Shown in pieces: positions 32,901-46,118 of a DNA stretch of 64,000 nt. Location: the NCBI GenBank assembly GCA_029962745.1, contig CM057162.1:14483397-14547396 (forward strand). Reading direction: 5' to 3'. Source of the DNA: Echinometra lucunter (Eukaryota; Echinodermata; Echinoidea; Camarodonta; Echinometridae). The first letter of the stretch is position 1. Every line of letters starts with the position of its first letter. Position numbers and translations under genes: made by a program. A model generated the notes under the pieces. That model worked only from the letters and a program-made list of their open reading frames with translations. It did not search any database and had not been told where the DNA came from.

Positions 32901-35900
32901 GCCTTTGTTTAAGACTTTCAATTTTAGGCTTGCATAATGAATCTATGTCCCATATCAAGCTACGAAGAATTGATTGCATGATCTAGAACTCAATCCAAGG
33001 ACTGTCTGTTCTAAGTTGGGCCTTAGAATAGTCACTAATTTTAGGAATAATGCTCCATTCGTAAATAATTACGCATTAAATTAGGGACAAAATCAGTGTT
33101 GGACTAGAAGTCATTTTTCTTCGGAAATATAAATATCATTCCTTTTATGTTCCAGCAAATTGATACTGAGTTTGAAGATTTTTCCACATTCATGACATCT
33201 AAACGCGAGGAAACGAAATATTGAGCAAACTTATACCATGTATACATGTAGAATACGTGAGTGTGTGAATGAAAGACATAAACATATAACACAATGATGA
33301 AAAAAGAGGAAATAGGGAAATGGGAAGTCAAAAAGCTAAATGAACTAATTATCCTGTAATATAAAGAAATATTTGTAGGCCCTAGGCCCTACATTATTTC
33401 CAGCTTTTGTTTAGGTTCATCTTAGTCTGTACTCAAATAATTCACTTTAAAAAAAATTTAAAAAAAAAACAATCGACATGATCTATATTGGATATTAGGG
33501 GCAGGAGGAATGAATATTTCCATCTTTAGGACAGCTAGCAAGGTACATAAGTAATAATGTATTCATGCCCTCCTGAAATTTTCTCTACACGAAAATACTA
33601 ATATAATGTTACATGTATTTCAGTCACATAATCACAATCATGAAACTGATATATTGATGCTTTCATTTTTTATGAGCATATTGATCATTTGTCACTTTTC
33701 CTGTGTTTTTATTTGTTCTTCAGTTTGGCAGTAGACATGCTAGTATCCATACAACTGCATGTTGTCTAGCAGGAAGTGTATCGAAATATTGCATCTGGTG
33801 ACGTACAAGACAAAGTTGCAAAATATTAAATGCATATGCCCACCTCCTACTCTTGTGACATTTCATTTTCTATTTCTATTTTGTTTCAGTATTTGTACAT
33901 TTACATATTAACAAAAATGTGTTTCAATGTATATATTGAACTTCCACCCACACAAAAAAAACACACACACAAAAACCCTCACAAACGGAATACATGTATT
34001 TCAATCAGGCACATTATATTCAAACTTTCCAACCTGTCTACCTATAGATATAGACAGTCTTCAGTATGTGTCTTTGAAAACAACACACGTGGTTGTACCC
34101 CAGCACACACAGAAACAAAGCATGCAGACATGCATAAATGAGCCTACATTCCTTTTACAAATGTACTTTAAGCACACCTTTTTCTTTGTGCATGTCTGCA
34201 TGCCAGCATTGCATTATCAGCATACAACCGACTAAGCACCAGGAGGTATGTAGAGAGAATCCAGGGTTATTTAGTCATACCCGGTACTTTCTAGCAACAC
34301 GTACCCCCGGTAGTTTTCAACGGAACCCTGAGGCCGGTCCATATTCCTCCGCGTGACACGGCGCTCTCTTAGATGGCGATCGGTGATTGGTCAGCTTGGA
34401 CTCATCACGAACTAGTAAATAATGACAAGAATTTCAAAAGTTAGCAATAAAGTAGATCCCTCGTTCCAATGAAATTCACAAACCAAAGTAAATAAAACCG
34501 AATAGGGCCTACTCGTTATCTTAGTAAATGGTCACTTAAAGACACAAAAGGTTTGAACAATTTCTTAAAGAGGAAATATGAGTCAACTTCTTTTTTATTA
34601 AATTTCTTTGTGCTACGGACTTCATGAGTCATCCCACAACGCCCTAGAAACAAACAAAAAGAAAGAATGTGCGTACAAAATCAAAGTTCCTGTGTCGGTT
34701 CCTCACAACGCGTAACTCACTGAATTATCTAAAAACGAATTATATATTTATTTATTCATGTTTTACATCAGTGAAGTCCATGTAAAATTTATCTTCAATA
34801 TTTACCAGCGTTTTCAACATTTAACTGTGTAGATTAAAGATATAGGGATTCATTGAATTTCCTGACTAAGCTAACACCTTTTGCAATCTATGTAGCTATT
34901 GATCTAACTGACTAAATAAGAGATGGTATTCAAATTGCGCAAAAATGTGTCCATATACTTACATACATACATATATATTTGTATAAAGACAACAAAACAA
35001 AACAAAACAAATTTCGTCATTAAAATTGGACAATCGAAGGAAGTGAAAATATTTTTGTGAATATTATATAATTTTTAACTGATGATTGCTAAGGCAAATT
35101 TGAGAATAACGTGAAAACATACACAACCATCGAAAGCATATTTTATAGTATTCACACATTGTTTCATTCACAGAAAAATAACTGCTTGAGTCTGACAGAA
35201 GTCAATGAAAATGATTTACAGTTCTTCTAATTTGCATTGGTAATACTATATAACAAAACAGTCTGAGCTCAATTGATTCATGTTCTGGTAAGTTGATTAA
35301 TACCAATATTAAGGTCATCTTAGTGTTGATTGTAAAACGGATCCTGTATTCGTTTTTCAATGAAATGGAAAGTTTCATCCATTTACATGTGCAGCCAGTA
35401 AGAACTTTATCATAGAACCCCATGGAAGAGCAATTAGATTTTGTAAATGCCACTAAAATGGACCATCCTCATCCTCAACATGTATATATTCATTGTTTTC
35501 TATGTTGATATGGAAATAAAATAAACAAACGCAGTTTCACAAATTCTAGTCTCTTCTGATATTAGCATGAACAAGGCAAAGCTGTGCATTCATTTGAAAT
35601 AAAAAGGCTTCCAATTTGTAAACATTTGGTTTCTTCACTCTGTCAGATGTTTATCATAGATCAAGATAAATAAAAGATAACCATGCAGCGAAAAACAACA
35701 AGAAAAACAACAACGAACAAAAACAAAGACTCAAATTTAGTTTAAGTTCAAACCATGTTTAAACAGCAGCTAGCAGGATTTATTTTAAAGATGAAGCAAA
35801 ATGTCGGCTTGCATTTTGAATGCCTTCATCTCTTATTCATTTAAACCATTTGACATTGGTTTTTATATTTTTCTTTCGCTGGATGCTGGATAACTTTCTG

Positions 35901-38053
35901 ATTATATTCCGTAGGAAGAAAATGTAAAGGGATAGTATCTGCCAACCTTTTCCTCAACGGTAAAAAACATAAGGTTTTTTAAAAACTGCGGTGAATTCTC
36001 TATGTATGAATGTATGTGATTATAAGGCCCCCCTCAACATTAAAAAAAAGGAATGCTTTAAACCAATACTTCTTTGGGGGCTAAAAATAAATTGAGTGGT
36101 ACATCAACAAATTCAGTATAATTCATTCAAAGTCACACTATGTTCCTCAATGCTGCCTTGTTCTCAAATGGTTTACATTAATCTAAAATTAATTATATTG
36201 AATGACATTGTGTGAAGACCTAATTTTGTGATCTTGTTTATTCTGTTACTCTATCAAAGGTTTTTCTCTCTTTGTTCTTGGGGGGGGGGGGGGGTGTTGT
36301 TCGCCAAAAAATATAGTCGTATATTTTCTGACTTAGAGCAGTTGAAATGAAATGTTTTCAGAATTATTTTTTTTTATCTATATTGGTTGCCCCTTGTTAA
36401 TAACCGAAGCCAAGTAGTTTGATTTTCCTCTAGAGTCTCTGGTGTTCCGGACAGAGAAACTGTGGTAAGAGACAATTTATTCAAAATGTTGCTATGTTAT
36501 TGAGTCCTGTTTGATTTTCTACTAAACGAAAATAAAGTTTGAAGGCAGAGAGTATGATGGGAACTGATAAAACTCACTTGTATTTAAGTGACATTTCAAG
36601 TTTCATTTGTACTCGTTAATGCATATAGGCCTACATTCGCATAGGTTAGATACTGCCGGCTAGGAATTAAGCTAAACCGATTTTGAGAGTATCACGCCGC
36701 CGAATCTCCCCGGCAGCGTTCTTTCAGCGCTACGCTCAGTGGGCAAGGCATCACGGAACCTTGCCACTTGCTAGTACAGTTTTTATTCAATGAATATTTC
36801 AACCGCGAATACAACAATATTAATATGAAATATGTAAATGTGAAGTTCAATACGGTTAGAAGCAGCAGAACTGTAGAATACGAATAACACATGTAAAATG
36901 GCAATTACCGACCTACCCTAGTCACATTCGTTATAATCGTCACGAATACTTACTAAAAATTCACGGGATTTGCTAATCATGTTAACTAGTCCCCAGAGTA
37001 CATTCTTTCGCAAATGAATTACCATGTGGGGAATGAATGTCATAAGATTTTTACGTCATCTGTTAACATAATGCACTTTGTCCATTCATTTGCGTCATAA
37101 TTCAGTCCTACAAATATTGCATTTCATGATGCTTCGCTTCGCATGTCATGTCATGCACACCAGGTATATGTTGGAAGACCCACCCCTTGCAAGATTCAGT
37201 TTGTTACAAAAAGCACGTGCAGTGTCTCATTTTAAAAACAGAGAAACCTACAGAATTTTTTCTTTGAAAAATTTCTTCGTTATTCACCCCCCCCCCTCCC
37301 GTTATTTTTTCCTGTGCAATATGAAACCCATGCATAGTTCTATTTGCTGTCACTTATGTAGCTTCCGCAATGGACATGAAAAATGAATGTCTTTATTCAT
37401 CATGACAATTTGAAATCAATTCTGTGTATTATCGGCCTCAAAAACAAACAAACGAACAAAGCAAAAAGTTCCACCGAGAGCCTTGCTTTGAGTCGAACTT
37501 GACGATGTCACTCGTGAAACAAAATTAAAATGATGAAAAAAAAAACCCCAAAGCATATATAACTCATAAAAGACGTCCTTATACATTTTCCCTTCAAAGG
37601 AATATTGCCCCTCGAGGTTTGAATTCGACAAACCTAAGATTATGGTGGATAAATTCTTCTAACGTTCCAATTGAAAAAATATCTTACCGTATTTCTGTTT
37701 AATAGCGGTTTCAATGTAGTAATGGTCGAGAAAAAAAAAGAATCACTTCATGTCTAGATAAATACAAGTGATAAATATGTTTTAAAACCTGCATATGATG
37801 TTTCCATTGCAACAGTTTACTTGCAACAAGCAAGTGCATCCTTACCTTAAATTTCATGCTCTTTGAATATATACAGGGGTGTTGAACCTCGATTCGTATC
37901 TTCCCCAGGAATATGCCCCAGTACTTCCCCCGTCAGCTTCCTGCCGACATGGCCGAAGCATGAGCCTTACCCCCTCATAATCAAACTCATAAAATAGTTT
38001 CGAGCATTAATCTTATCATTTTCATGTCTGAGTACAAGCAAGACTCGAATGAA
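29951..38053. other. 8 kb of non-coding DNA without a recognised gene
   Basis: Features seen: a repeated phrase acaaatcatatcatac (about 30491 and 30535); homopolymers C11 (30786-30796), G13 after a T-run (31473-31485), C11 (31644-31654), G15 (36280-36294) and C10 (37287-37296); (GT)n/GGGT text near 31826-31848; and GC-richer patches at 34290-34395, including an inverted CCAAT (gattggtc), and at 36680-36760. Open frames up to 129 codons (minus strand 30873-31262) match no family I know. Confidence 0.4.
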
Positions 38054-38274
38054 CACTCTAAAAACTAACATGTTAAATCACCATTCAAAAGGGCCACTGA
38101 GTGACATTTTCAAAATGGCGAACATGCTGGATTCGAACCTTTATTGTGTTGAATCCAGCATGTTCAAAGTGCTTAACCTACCATTTAGAAAAAGTAGTTA
38201 CTCCTCGGCCCTTTTGAACGGTGATTTAATATTTCAGTTTTATATTTAGACTGAATATTTTAGTATTTTAGAGT
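38054..38274. mobile_element. MITE family 'CACTCTAAAA', copy 2
   Basis: It begins cactctaaaaactaacatgt and ends tagtattttagagtg. Its arms contain aaaagggccactgagtgaca and the complementary tactcctcggcccttttgaa. The centre gttgaatccagcatgttcaa matches copy 1 at 27917-27936. It is more diverged than copy 1, with an extra about 20 bp near the right end. Confidence 0.7.
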
Positions 38275-38464
38275 GAATGAATGGAAACAACACTAAAAAA
38301 TTACTGAAATGATTTTATAGGCAGATGATTACCTTCTTCAAGTTACTTTTCATGCATCTATACACGTTTCAGTGATACATGTGCCAACCTGCTTACAATC
38401 AAAGGGGAAGAAAATGTTATACCTCTAATCTTTCTTGAATCTTTCTTTACATGCTGTCTTATAT

Positions 38465-38588
38465 GCAGGTTACTATGTATAGTTTCTGCTTCTGAACCCT
38501 CAACTGACAAACTACATAGATTTACTGCAGGTTACTATGTATAGTTTCTGCTTCTGAACCCTCAACTGACAAACTACATAGATTTACT
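38465..38588. repeat. Perfect 2 x 62 bp tandem duplication
   Basis: The 62-bp unit starting gcaggttactatgtatagtt occurs at 38465-38526 and again at 38527-38588 without a single difference. The lack of divergence points to a recent duplication or to an assembly artefact. Confidence 0.9.
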
Positions 38589-41159
38589 TTGTTGACAGCA
38601 ATCCCCATTTCGGAAAGGCAGGGGGGGGGGGAGGGAAACAAAATATTACACCTTGTTCTCTATTACAATGAATCATTCCTTAACAACATTTTTAGAAATG
38701 ATTTTTTTTTTAATCAATCAATAGATGGGACAATCAACATGATCAAAAATCACAACCATTCTGTATTTAATCTGCATTTCATTACACTGAATTACTTTTT
38801 TCTTAACTTCCTTCTGATACCCTTTTTTCCCCTTTTGATGGAAACATTTGTCACTCCACTATTTTAAGAATCCGATTCTTCGTGCATTTCATATTGTCTA
38901 AACGTGATTTATTTCATCGACAGCTGTTGTATGATCAATTAAAAGTGTAATAAAAATTCAAATTCAGGTAATTGAATTTTCTTACTCAACTGTTTCTACA
39001 TTAAAAAAGGCATATTTGCATCATACCAAAAATGCTGGAAGTGAATATTTTAGAGAAATTACCGCTCTTAAGGTTACAATACAAATGATGATTATATATG
39101 AGTAATGTTATGTAACGCTTTAATTTTTCCTTGTCATTTTACAACTAAAAACAGTTGGCATGGTTGGTGAATTTCTATCGTTTCTCCTTGCATTTCTCTC
39201 TGCTTAGAGTTGTTTGACAATTTCATGCAAGATCTCTTTTTTTTTGCGATTTGATATTTTCCATCGTTTTTTTACCCTAACCCATTGACTAATAGTTCTC
39301 AAATCCCCACTGGTTTAATACAAAGGCCACAATTATCCAATAGGAAAAGTTAGTTAACAGTTCTATTATTTCATTTCTTACGTTTCTGATATACATGGAC
39401 CCTGAGAGAAGAGAGAGAGAGAGAGAGAGAAGAGAAAACCAAAGCATGTAGGCCTACAAGGAATATTCAATATTCAGTACTTCCCTATTAATTTTGCTGT
39501 GTAGCTCACGTCGGTCTCTTGCATTTTGAAGAGAACTTACTTACCATGGATTTATTTTGTTGATAAACATGATAAACGTACAATTTTAGGCAAAATTGTA
39601 TATTCGAAGCAAAATCACAATTATTTCCATTTTAACTCTGTACTTTTGTATTCATATTTTTGTGCTATTATTCATTGTTATATATAGCTATTCATATATT
39701 TTTCATGCAGCATTTGAATTGTATTGTGTAATACAGTGCTCTCTTGTAAACCAATTTTTATGCACTTCAGAAACAATATAGATGTTTAAATGAAAACGTA
39801 ACTCAATAATGTAACATATTACCTCTCACAGGTCTTTTTTAATTGTCTTTTGGCTTCTTTTGGCTATCATGTACCTTAACAATAATCAAAGTTCCTACAA
39901 ACAGTAAGATAATTGAAAATTCACAGGGGCAAAATTAAATGCTTTGTAGATGATAAAACCAGGCAGCTACCCCTATTTTCCAATTGGTCCAAGAAACAAA
40001 GAAAATGACAGTTTGGTATTGTTGTGCTTTTTTGATTTTTTTTTGTTTGTTTTTTTGTTTGTTTCTTAATAGAAATACCCAGTTCGCTTCCATTTCAAAG
40101 CTGTTACAGTAAGCAGTTATGTTTCGCGCAGTAATTTTCATTTTCAGCTTAAAATACTATATTATGTGTCTTTTTTTCTTGGTTTGTTTTTGCATAATGT
40201 CTTGGTATTGCTTTATAAAATCTATCAAAATACTTCTGACAAACATGAGAGTAGGTAGTAGTGGGATGAGGATCAACTTCGTGAAATTCTGCTCTGGAGA
40301 TTCCATCTGTTATACTGAAATTGTCTATCTCATTAACTTTTTTTTACTGCTTGGTAGATATTTTAGATATATTTCAATTAGACTGAAACGTATTTGTTAC
40401 AAAAGAGAACCCCGTCCCACGGTAGATCTATCTTAAAATATATGTCTTAATGGTTTTAGACAATATTTATATGCAAATTAGAACAGAAGTCAAATTAAAT
40501 ATAAAGAATGAACAAACTTACGGTTTGTTGTTTCCTTTGAATACCATGTCTTATGAAATAGTATAGTATGATTTAACTAATTGCTGATGAAGAGTTGAGT
40601 GACAACATATTACTAAAGAAAAACCCGATTTCTATTTAGGACTACTGTTTTCTTTCTTTGACACCATTTAACAGTTTTTTTTAAATGAAAGAAATTGATA
40701 CAGAAGAATCGGAAGATCAGCATTTCAACGCTTTTTGAATCGCTCTGAATCAGGAAGCCTTTCCCTAATAACACTGCTTGGTAATATCTTGCCGTTTTGA
40801 TTTTCTTAACTAGCAAGGAATAAATGATGTAGATAATAATGTTACATTTTATGGAGCAAATCCTTAATTCGAATAATTTTCCAATCATATGTATTTTGGC
40901 ATAATTATTGTTGCTGTATGGACTGAAGTCTGACCTATAATCTAAGAAAAATTACCTCGTATCTGTTTTGCTCATATATCTACACTAGATAGGATGTGTT
41001 GGTACCAGTACATTATACATAAATATATATATATATATGCGATGTGTTCATGCATTTGATGTTTTGAAATGAAAAAGTAATGAAATTAATGAAAACTGTT
41101 TAATCACTCATCACAATGATATACGAAGAAGAATTTGGGGTAAACAATTTGAACCTTCA
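38589..41159. other. Non-coding DNA, nothing recognised
   Basis: G11 at 38621-38631 and a (GA)n run at about 39404-39431. Several AT-rich open frames of about 60-105 codons show no family features. No supported gene. Confidence 0.45.
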
Positions 41160-41480
41160 CTTATTTTTCAGTATAAACAAAATATTGTTTATAATTTATC
41201 GTTCAAAGTTCTGATGATTGTGTGTAAGGCTCTCACTGGTCAAGCTCCTAAGTCATATTGCTGAACTTCTAAAACTCAAATCTCAAAAAACATACCAGCA
41301 ACCTCCATAGTTCCAAAGAAACCTTGCCACTGCAAATCCCTACAAAAGTAACACTGGGTGATCGAGCATTTGGTTGTGCAGCCCCCAAACTGTAGAATTC
41401 CTTACCACTAGAAATCAGAAAATCACTATCCTTAAATATCTTTAAATCGAAGCTTGAAGCACATTTTTATACACATTAAA
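41160..41480 (+). pseudogene. Decayed LINE ORF2 C-terminal region
   Basis: Conceptual translation across frames gives FKVLMIVCKALTGQAPKSY at about 41202-41258, then LKSQKTYQQPP, frameshifted segments resembling NTG..FGCAAPKLWNSLP (written here as SIWLCSPQTVEFLTT), and KITILKYL near 41430. The ordered pattern FK-(I/V)-L-(hydrophobic)-K-A-L-x-G-Q-A-P, then G-x-R-A-F-x-x-A-A-P-x-L-W-N-S-L-P, then L-x-x-F-K-(S/T)-x-L-K is the classic tail of CR1/L2/Rex-type reverse transcriptase ORFs. Several stops and shifts make it a dead fragment. The polymerase core is absent. Confidence 0.6.
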
Positions 41481-42616
41481 CCGTTCACAGATGTAGTGAT
41501 TTTGAGCACAACAGGAGCGCTTGCAGCACAGCAGAATATATTTGTATAGTTTTTTTGCGCTTTATAACTATACATTATTTTTTCTTTTCATTTTGACAAA
41601 CCAAACAAAGACCAAAATGTATACTACTATGACAAAGGACGAATTAATCGTAATGATCGTGAGATATATATATATATACATATATAATACCAAGCTGAAA
41701 AGAAATATTCCAATTGATCTTCTGGTATCTTGTGGATTTTTTTCTTTTTGAATTATATTCAGAATTCAGTAGTCAGTACTGATTCAAATGCAGCCTTATT
41801 TGTAATTTGTTTTTGCAATGGTATAAATTGTGATTGTATACATTTCAAAATAAGAATTATGATAGTTGTAATTATGATGGTGAAAATGATGACAACAGAA
41901 ATAATTAAATTTTTCATCCTTTTCGCTCGTACCCTACGCAAAATCCCCCTACTCATTTTGAACTTATAATATCACATCAGTGCAAAAGAAGGTGTGACAT
42001 TTTAAATTCAGAGAGAAGGAACACAAGCCTTACAAATTCGTCAAAGAACATATGTTTTTTCGAGAAATTACAATTTTTCATATCATTTTGTATAATTTGG
42101 CATTCTTCGTGATCTGTGGATATAGATGAGTTGCGGCCAGTCCAATTTTTTTCTCTTAATAAAAATGCTTCCGAACTTATACAGTTACAAAATACCTTCT
42201 CACTGTTTTGATGAACCTAAAAATGAAAAAAAAAAATAAAGAAAAACACTTTCATGAAAAGTATATATATTTTTTTATAAGAGGAACAGATTATTCAAAT
42301 CGTTAGAGTACTCTTCCTTAAGCTATCTAAGGAATTTTGAATAACATGTCCCATGAAAAATCCAGATGAATGGACTAAGAAAAGTTAATTTACTCTAAAA
42401 AAACTGTCTTTCAAATGAATTCCAAATACTGTTTTTATGAAATGTAAGGAATGGAAAATTAAGATTGGAATGCATTTCCTTTTCATTACCAATAACAATT
42501 GAAGTTGATGATTTATCTTATACAAGTTTTCAAAAAAGACAGTTTCATCGATGATACCAATGAAGTCATAGTGTCAAGATGCACATTTTTGTCTTCGTTT
42601 TATTCTCATTAGATCA
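41481..42616. other. Non-coding DNA, nothing recognised
   Basis: AT-rich, with (TA)n near 41663-41686. No supported exon. Confidence 0.45.
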
Positions 42617-43005
42617 GGGCCTCGTATTACAAGATTTGCGATTGATAAAAGTTGATCCCAACTTGAATCAATCGCAACTCTGTACTTAAGATAGGAGTTG
42701 CGTTTGAGCTACACAGTAAAAATAAAATCAAACAACTTGTATACATTTATACAACCTGGTTTACTATATGAACCGATCAGATATTCTTTAAAAGTTTAGA
42801 CAAGTGTTTAAGAAGTTAAACAACGATGTTCAACTTTTTGAACAATAAATATTAAAAACTGAACATTGCTATTTAAAACTTTGAACAGTTGTTTAAACTT
42901 TTAAACAATACCTGATCAGGTTCATATAGTAAACCAGGCTGTATAAAGCGTTTTTACTGTGTAAGTCCATCGCAACTCTTTATAAGCCGGAGCGCAAACT
43001 GCACC
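42617..43005. mobile_element. GGGCCTCGTATTACAAG element with a nested MITE
   Basis: The left end gggcctcgtattacaagatt resembles the gggccccgtaacacaaag end of the 62649-62780 element. The text ttgcgattga .. tcaatcgcaa (about 42636-42677) and ccatcgcaactc (about 42967) are repeated within it. The element is split by the 252-bp MITE at 42711-42962. The right end is indistinct. Confidence 0.45.
42711..42962. mobile_element. Nested MITE with ACACAGTAAAAA ends
   Basis: acacagtaaaaa (42711) pairs with tttttactgtgt (ending 42962). A 20-bp perfect inner pair lies at 42755-42774 and 42919-42938 (cctggtttactatatgaacc and its complement). The centre is rich in gtttaaac / aacaattg words. It interrupts a gggcctcg-type element. 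Confidence 0.7.
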
Positions 43006-43130
43006 ATACTAAATGTTCCCCGGAACAAGCAGAAAGCTGCTTGCAATGGTTTAAGGCTTTTGCACCAAGATTTTTAAATTCCTACGATTTACTCGGCATT
43101 TCTACTTCACTCTTAGTCACAGTTGTTTAA

Positions 43131-43256
43131 AAATCATTAGGTTGTTTAAATTAGAACCTACCAACAGTTGTTTAAAAAAGATCCCCATATGTTTTACATA
43201 CATTCTTTTTTAAACAACAGTTGTACAGGTTCATATCTTAAACAACCTAATGATTT
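43131..43256. mobile_element. Small foldback with AAATCATTAGGTTGTTTAA ends
   Basis: aaatcattaggttgtttaa (43131-43149) is exactly reverse-complemented at 43238-43256. A further pair, caacagttgtttaaaaaaga (43166-43185) and its near complement at 43204-43223, makes most of the 126 bp foldable. The gttgtttaaa words link it to the MITE at 42711-42962. Confidence 0.7.
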
Positions 43257-44884
43257 CATTCAAAGATAGTCAATAAGTACCGTTACTTTTCCACCACCAG
43301 AATTTTATATTTTTTAAATTTTATTTTGAGCTATATGTAAATCTGTGTGAAAGCGTGTCATTTGTGCAAGACCACCAAGCATATGGACTCTTTTTCTCAT
43401 GAATATGTGATCCTCCTAAATTTTACCTGCACTTTTTTTTTCGAAATTAAAGATTCATCGAAAACTTTGCTGCCATTATTTTCAAAATAGAATTCAAATT
43501 TAAATTTACCCTTCTCTCTTAAGCCGCTTTACATTGACTTGAGTTAAGCTTGTTCCTAAATGATATGTAATCTATTTATTAAAAATGGTCTAAAGCTTAA
43601 TTTCTTTTTAGACATTGCATGAGATAAATGAAAGAACACTAATGTCGTAATAAGCCCACTACTGAAGAAATGTAACAAAATACTCTCAACAGTCTCTGCA
43701 AAGAAACTAACGTTTCACTTAAATAAAAAAGAGTATAGAAATTTTGTTTGGATTTAAGTCACTCAGAAGACGTTGTTAATTCAAAGGAAAGAGAATTGTA
43801 TTGATTTAACAAATCAACAATAAGTTCGAAATCGAGCACTACCAAAAAGAAATTGACAAGTATTATCATTTTAGTCATTTTCTAAACAAGAATGCTGGAG
43901 TCTTGTTTCTTCTAAATAAGGAAATGTTTTTAGACGTATGTTTCAAATAACTAGACAAATGGTATCAAAATTAAATTACACATTGCAGAGACAGTAATTT
44001 AGTTGCATGATTTGATCCCAGTAAATGCTTGAAGAAATAATATTTTTTTTAAGCTTGAAAGCAGGAGGTATTTCTAAATGTACATAATTAGTAATGTCAG
44101 TTCAAAGATTCTAATAAACATTGATTTTCTTCCAATGAACATCATGATTTAACAACATTATTTTCTGATATTGTATAGTTTATAAAAACACAGATAAATA
44201 TCCTACAGTAGAATAAGCTATAATATGGAAGAAGGCGAGTTTCCTAAAACAAGAGATTGGGGTGGGCTCACTCGAAACACAATATAATATAGGCCCTATA
44301 ACAATATGAAAATAAAAAAGGAAGAGAGGGTCAAAGAGAAGCAGGGTCGGACATCGAAAAAGGGGGGAGGAGGAGGAGGAAGAAGAAAAAAAAAAGAAAA
44401 AGTTGAAGAACTAGAAGAAGAAGAAGGAGCAGAAGAAGACTGCCACATAGTAACAACTGTATTTCGTGAAATGCATGTAAAAACAATCGGTGACAATGAC
44501 AAGATACAAGTGAAGTTAATACATGTAGTACAGGCGTGTTCACGATATGTTTACGGTACTTTTACCACTGTAAACTGCACTGTACCCTTGCATTCACTCA
44601 TCGTCTATATATATGTTATTATATGAAGAGGTAATTGTGATAAGATTTGCTAGGGTGATTCTTTAAAAATATGTCATATGGCTCTTAAGGCGTTCGTATC
44701 TTTGAAAGCTTTCATTTTTATTGTTCAGAGTAACTTGTTACAAAAGCGAAATAGTGTAAAGTTTCTTGACTTTCCTAATAATAATTCTGTTTAAAGTTGA
44801 ATAAAGGAAATATATATTCTACACTATCTGACAAAATCACTATGTTTCAGAATATGTTGTCAGAATATATATAATTTTTTTCAA
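43257..44884. other. Non-coding DNA with (GGA/GAA)n tract
   Basis: A purine-rich tract at about 44325-44440 includes aggaggaggaggaagaagaa. The Lys/Glu/Gly-rich and Ser/Leu-rich frames there are repeat artefacts. No gene recognised. Confidence 0.45.
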
Positions 44885-45660
44885 AATCAATTGTCATTGA
44901 ATGTACACTGTATAGCATTGCGAATCTATCTTATCTGCCTGATGCCATTTCAATTTCAATGTAAAAACACGTTTAGTCATGATTTGTTTCAATTTGTTTC
45001 ATCGAAAAATTAAAAAAAAAGAAAAGAAAGGTTCAACAGCATGCGTGAAAGGTGCAATTTTATTTTCATTAATAGCGAAAAATGGAAAACAAGTTATAAA
45101 TGTAAACCTTTGTCGGATTTCTCGATATCTAGATAAATATTCTTATAGCGCCATTATACAGGATTGTGTTTGTCTTTGTCTATGCAAAAATTAAAACATA
45201 ATAATTCCAAAGTAAGTTTCTCATTCTGTGAAAAATACCCGTTATATTACAATTACCTCACTATTCAGAAACGTGTGCTTTGAAGAATATGAATGCTCTA
45301 GGGTTGGTCAAAAAGCTGTTCGCTGTTTTAGTATATGTCGCTAGACGGCAGGTGTATTTCAGAAATTCGTTATCATCTTGATCATTGCAAACATATTTAT
45401 CTAAAGACTGTATTCAAAAAAAGTGATTCGTACATCATCATTTCTTTACGCTTTGCAAAGGAAAAGCAAAAATAAACCGACCTAGAAATAAAAAAGAAAA
45501 ATATCCTATTTCAAATTGAATATGACCCCCAAAAAATATTAATGCAATACTCTTGACCATTCTGACCTTCTGCAAAATACATGGATAAAGGAAGGGTTTA
45601 GATATTCAGTGTTAATACTGACGTCACTACGGTAGGGTCGGACTTTTAAAACTTATTCAA
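44885..45660. repeat. Local duplication, unit 1
   Basis: Shared landmarks with unit 2: cattgcgaatct (44918; 45725), aaaggtgcaattttattttc-like text, accagg/tacaggattgtgt (45159; 46969), ctcactattcagaaacgtgt (45258; 47072), ctctagggttggtcaaaa (45296; 47112) and gacgtcactac (45620; 47418). Same order and orientation. Non-coding and clearly diverged. Confidence 0.75.
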
Positions 45661-45923
45661 AATCGCGAAATGTCGTCAGAACTTTAAAAGAAAATCAACT
45701 GTCAGTGCATGTACAAGGTACAGCATTGCGAATCTGTCTTAACACTGCCTAATACAATTTCAATTTCAATGCAAAAAGCACATTTCGTCATGATTTATTT
45801 CATTATTTATCATAGAGAAAAATAAGGCAAACTAATGCAAATTTTAAAAGAGTGTTTCAGTAAGCATATTCGAAAGGTGCAATTTTCTTTTCATTGATAA
45901 CTAAAAATGGAAACCAAGTTATT

Positions 45924-46118
45924 CAAAGTTCAAAGTTTATTTCACATCTCTTTTAAAAATACATATAACAAACATAATCATTTACCATACATACATTCAT
46001 ACATATATCTGGAATCATGCACTAAATTGAGCAGACAACAGTGAACATACAGTCATAAAACAACAAGTAACAAAATAATGGCATTTTCATAAGAGTTGCA
46101 GTGGATGTGGATTCATGT
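45924..46118 (-). mobile_element. LINE/SINE 3' end, truncated
   Basis: On the minus strand the block ends gtgaaataaactttgaactt tga, with an AATAAA and a short TTTGAAC-type tail repeat at 45924-45945. It is absent from duplication unit 1, so it is an insertion. The TTTGAAC-tail style fits CR1/L2-like non-LTR elements. No coding remains. Confidence 0.5.

Noticed and set aside
44296..44626. Lys/Glu/Gly-rich 106-codon frame
   Set aside because: It starts in a purine triplet repeat and continues into unremarkable AT-rich DNA; no family or splice support.
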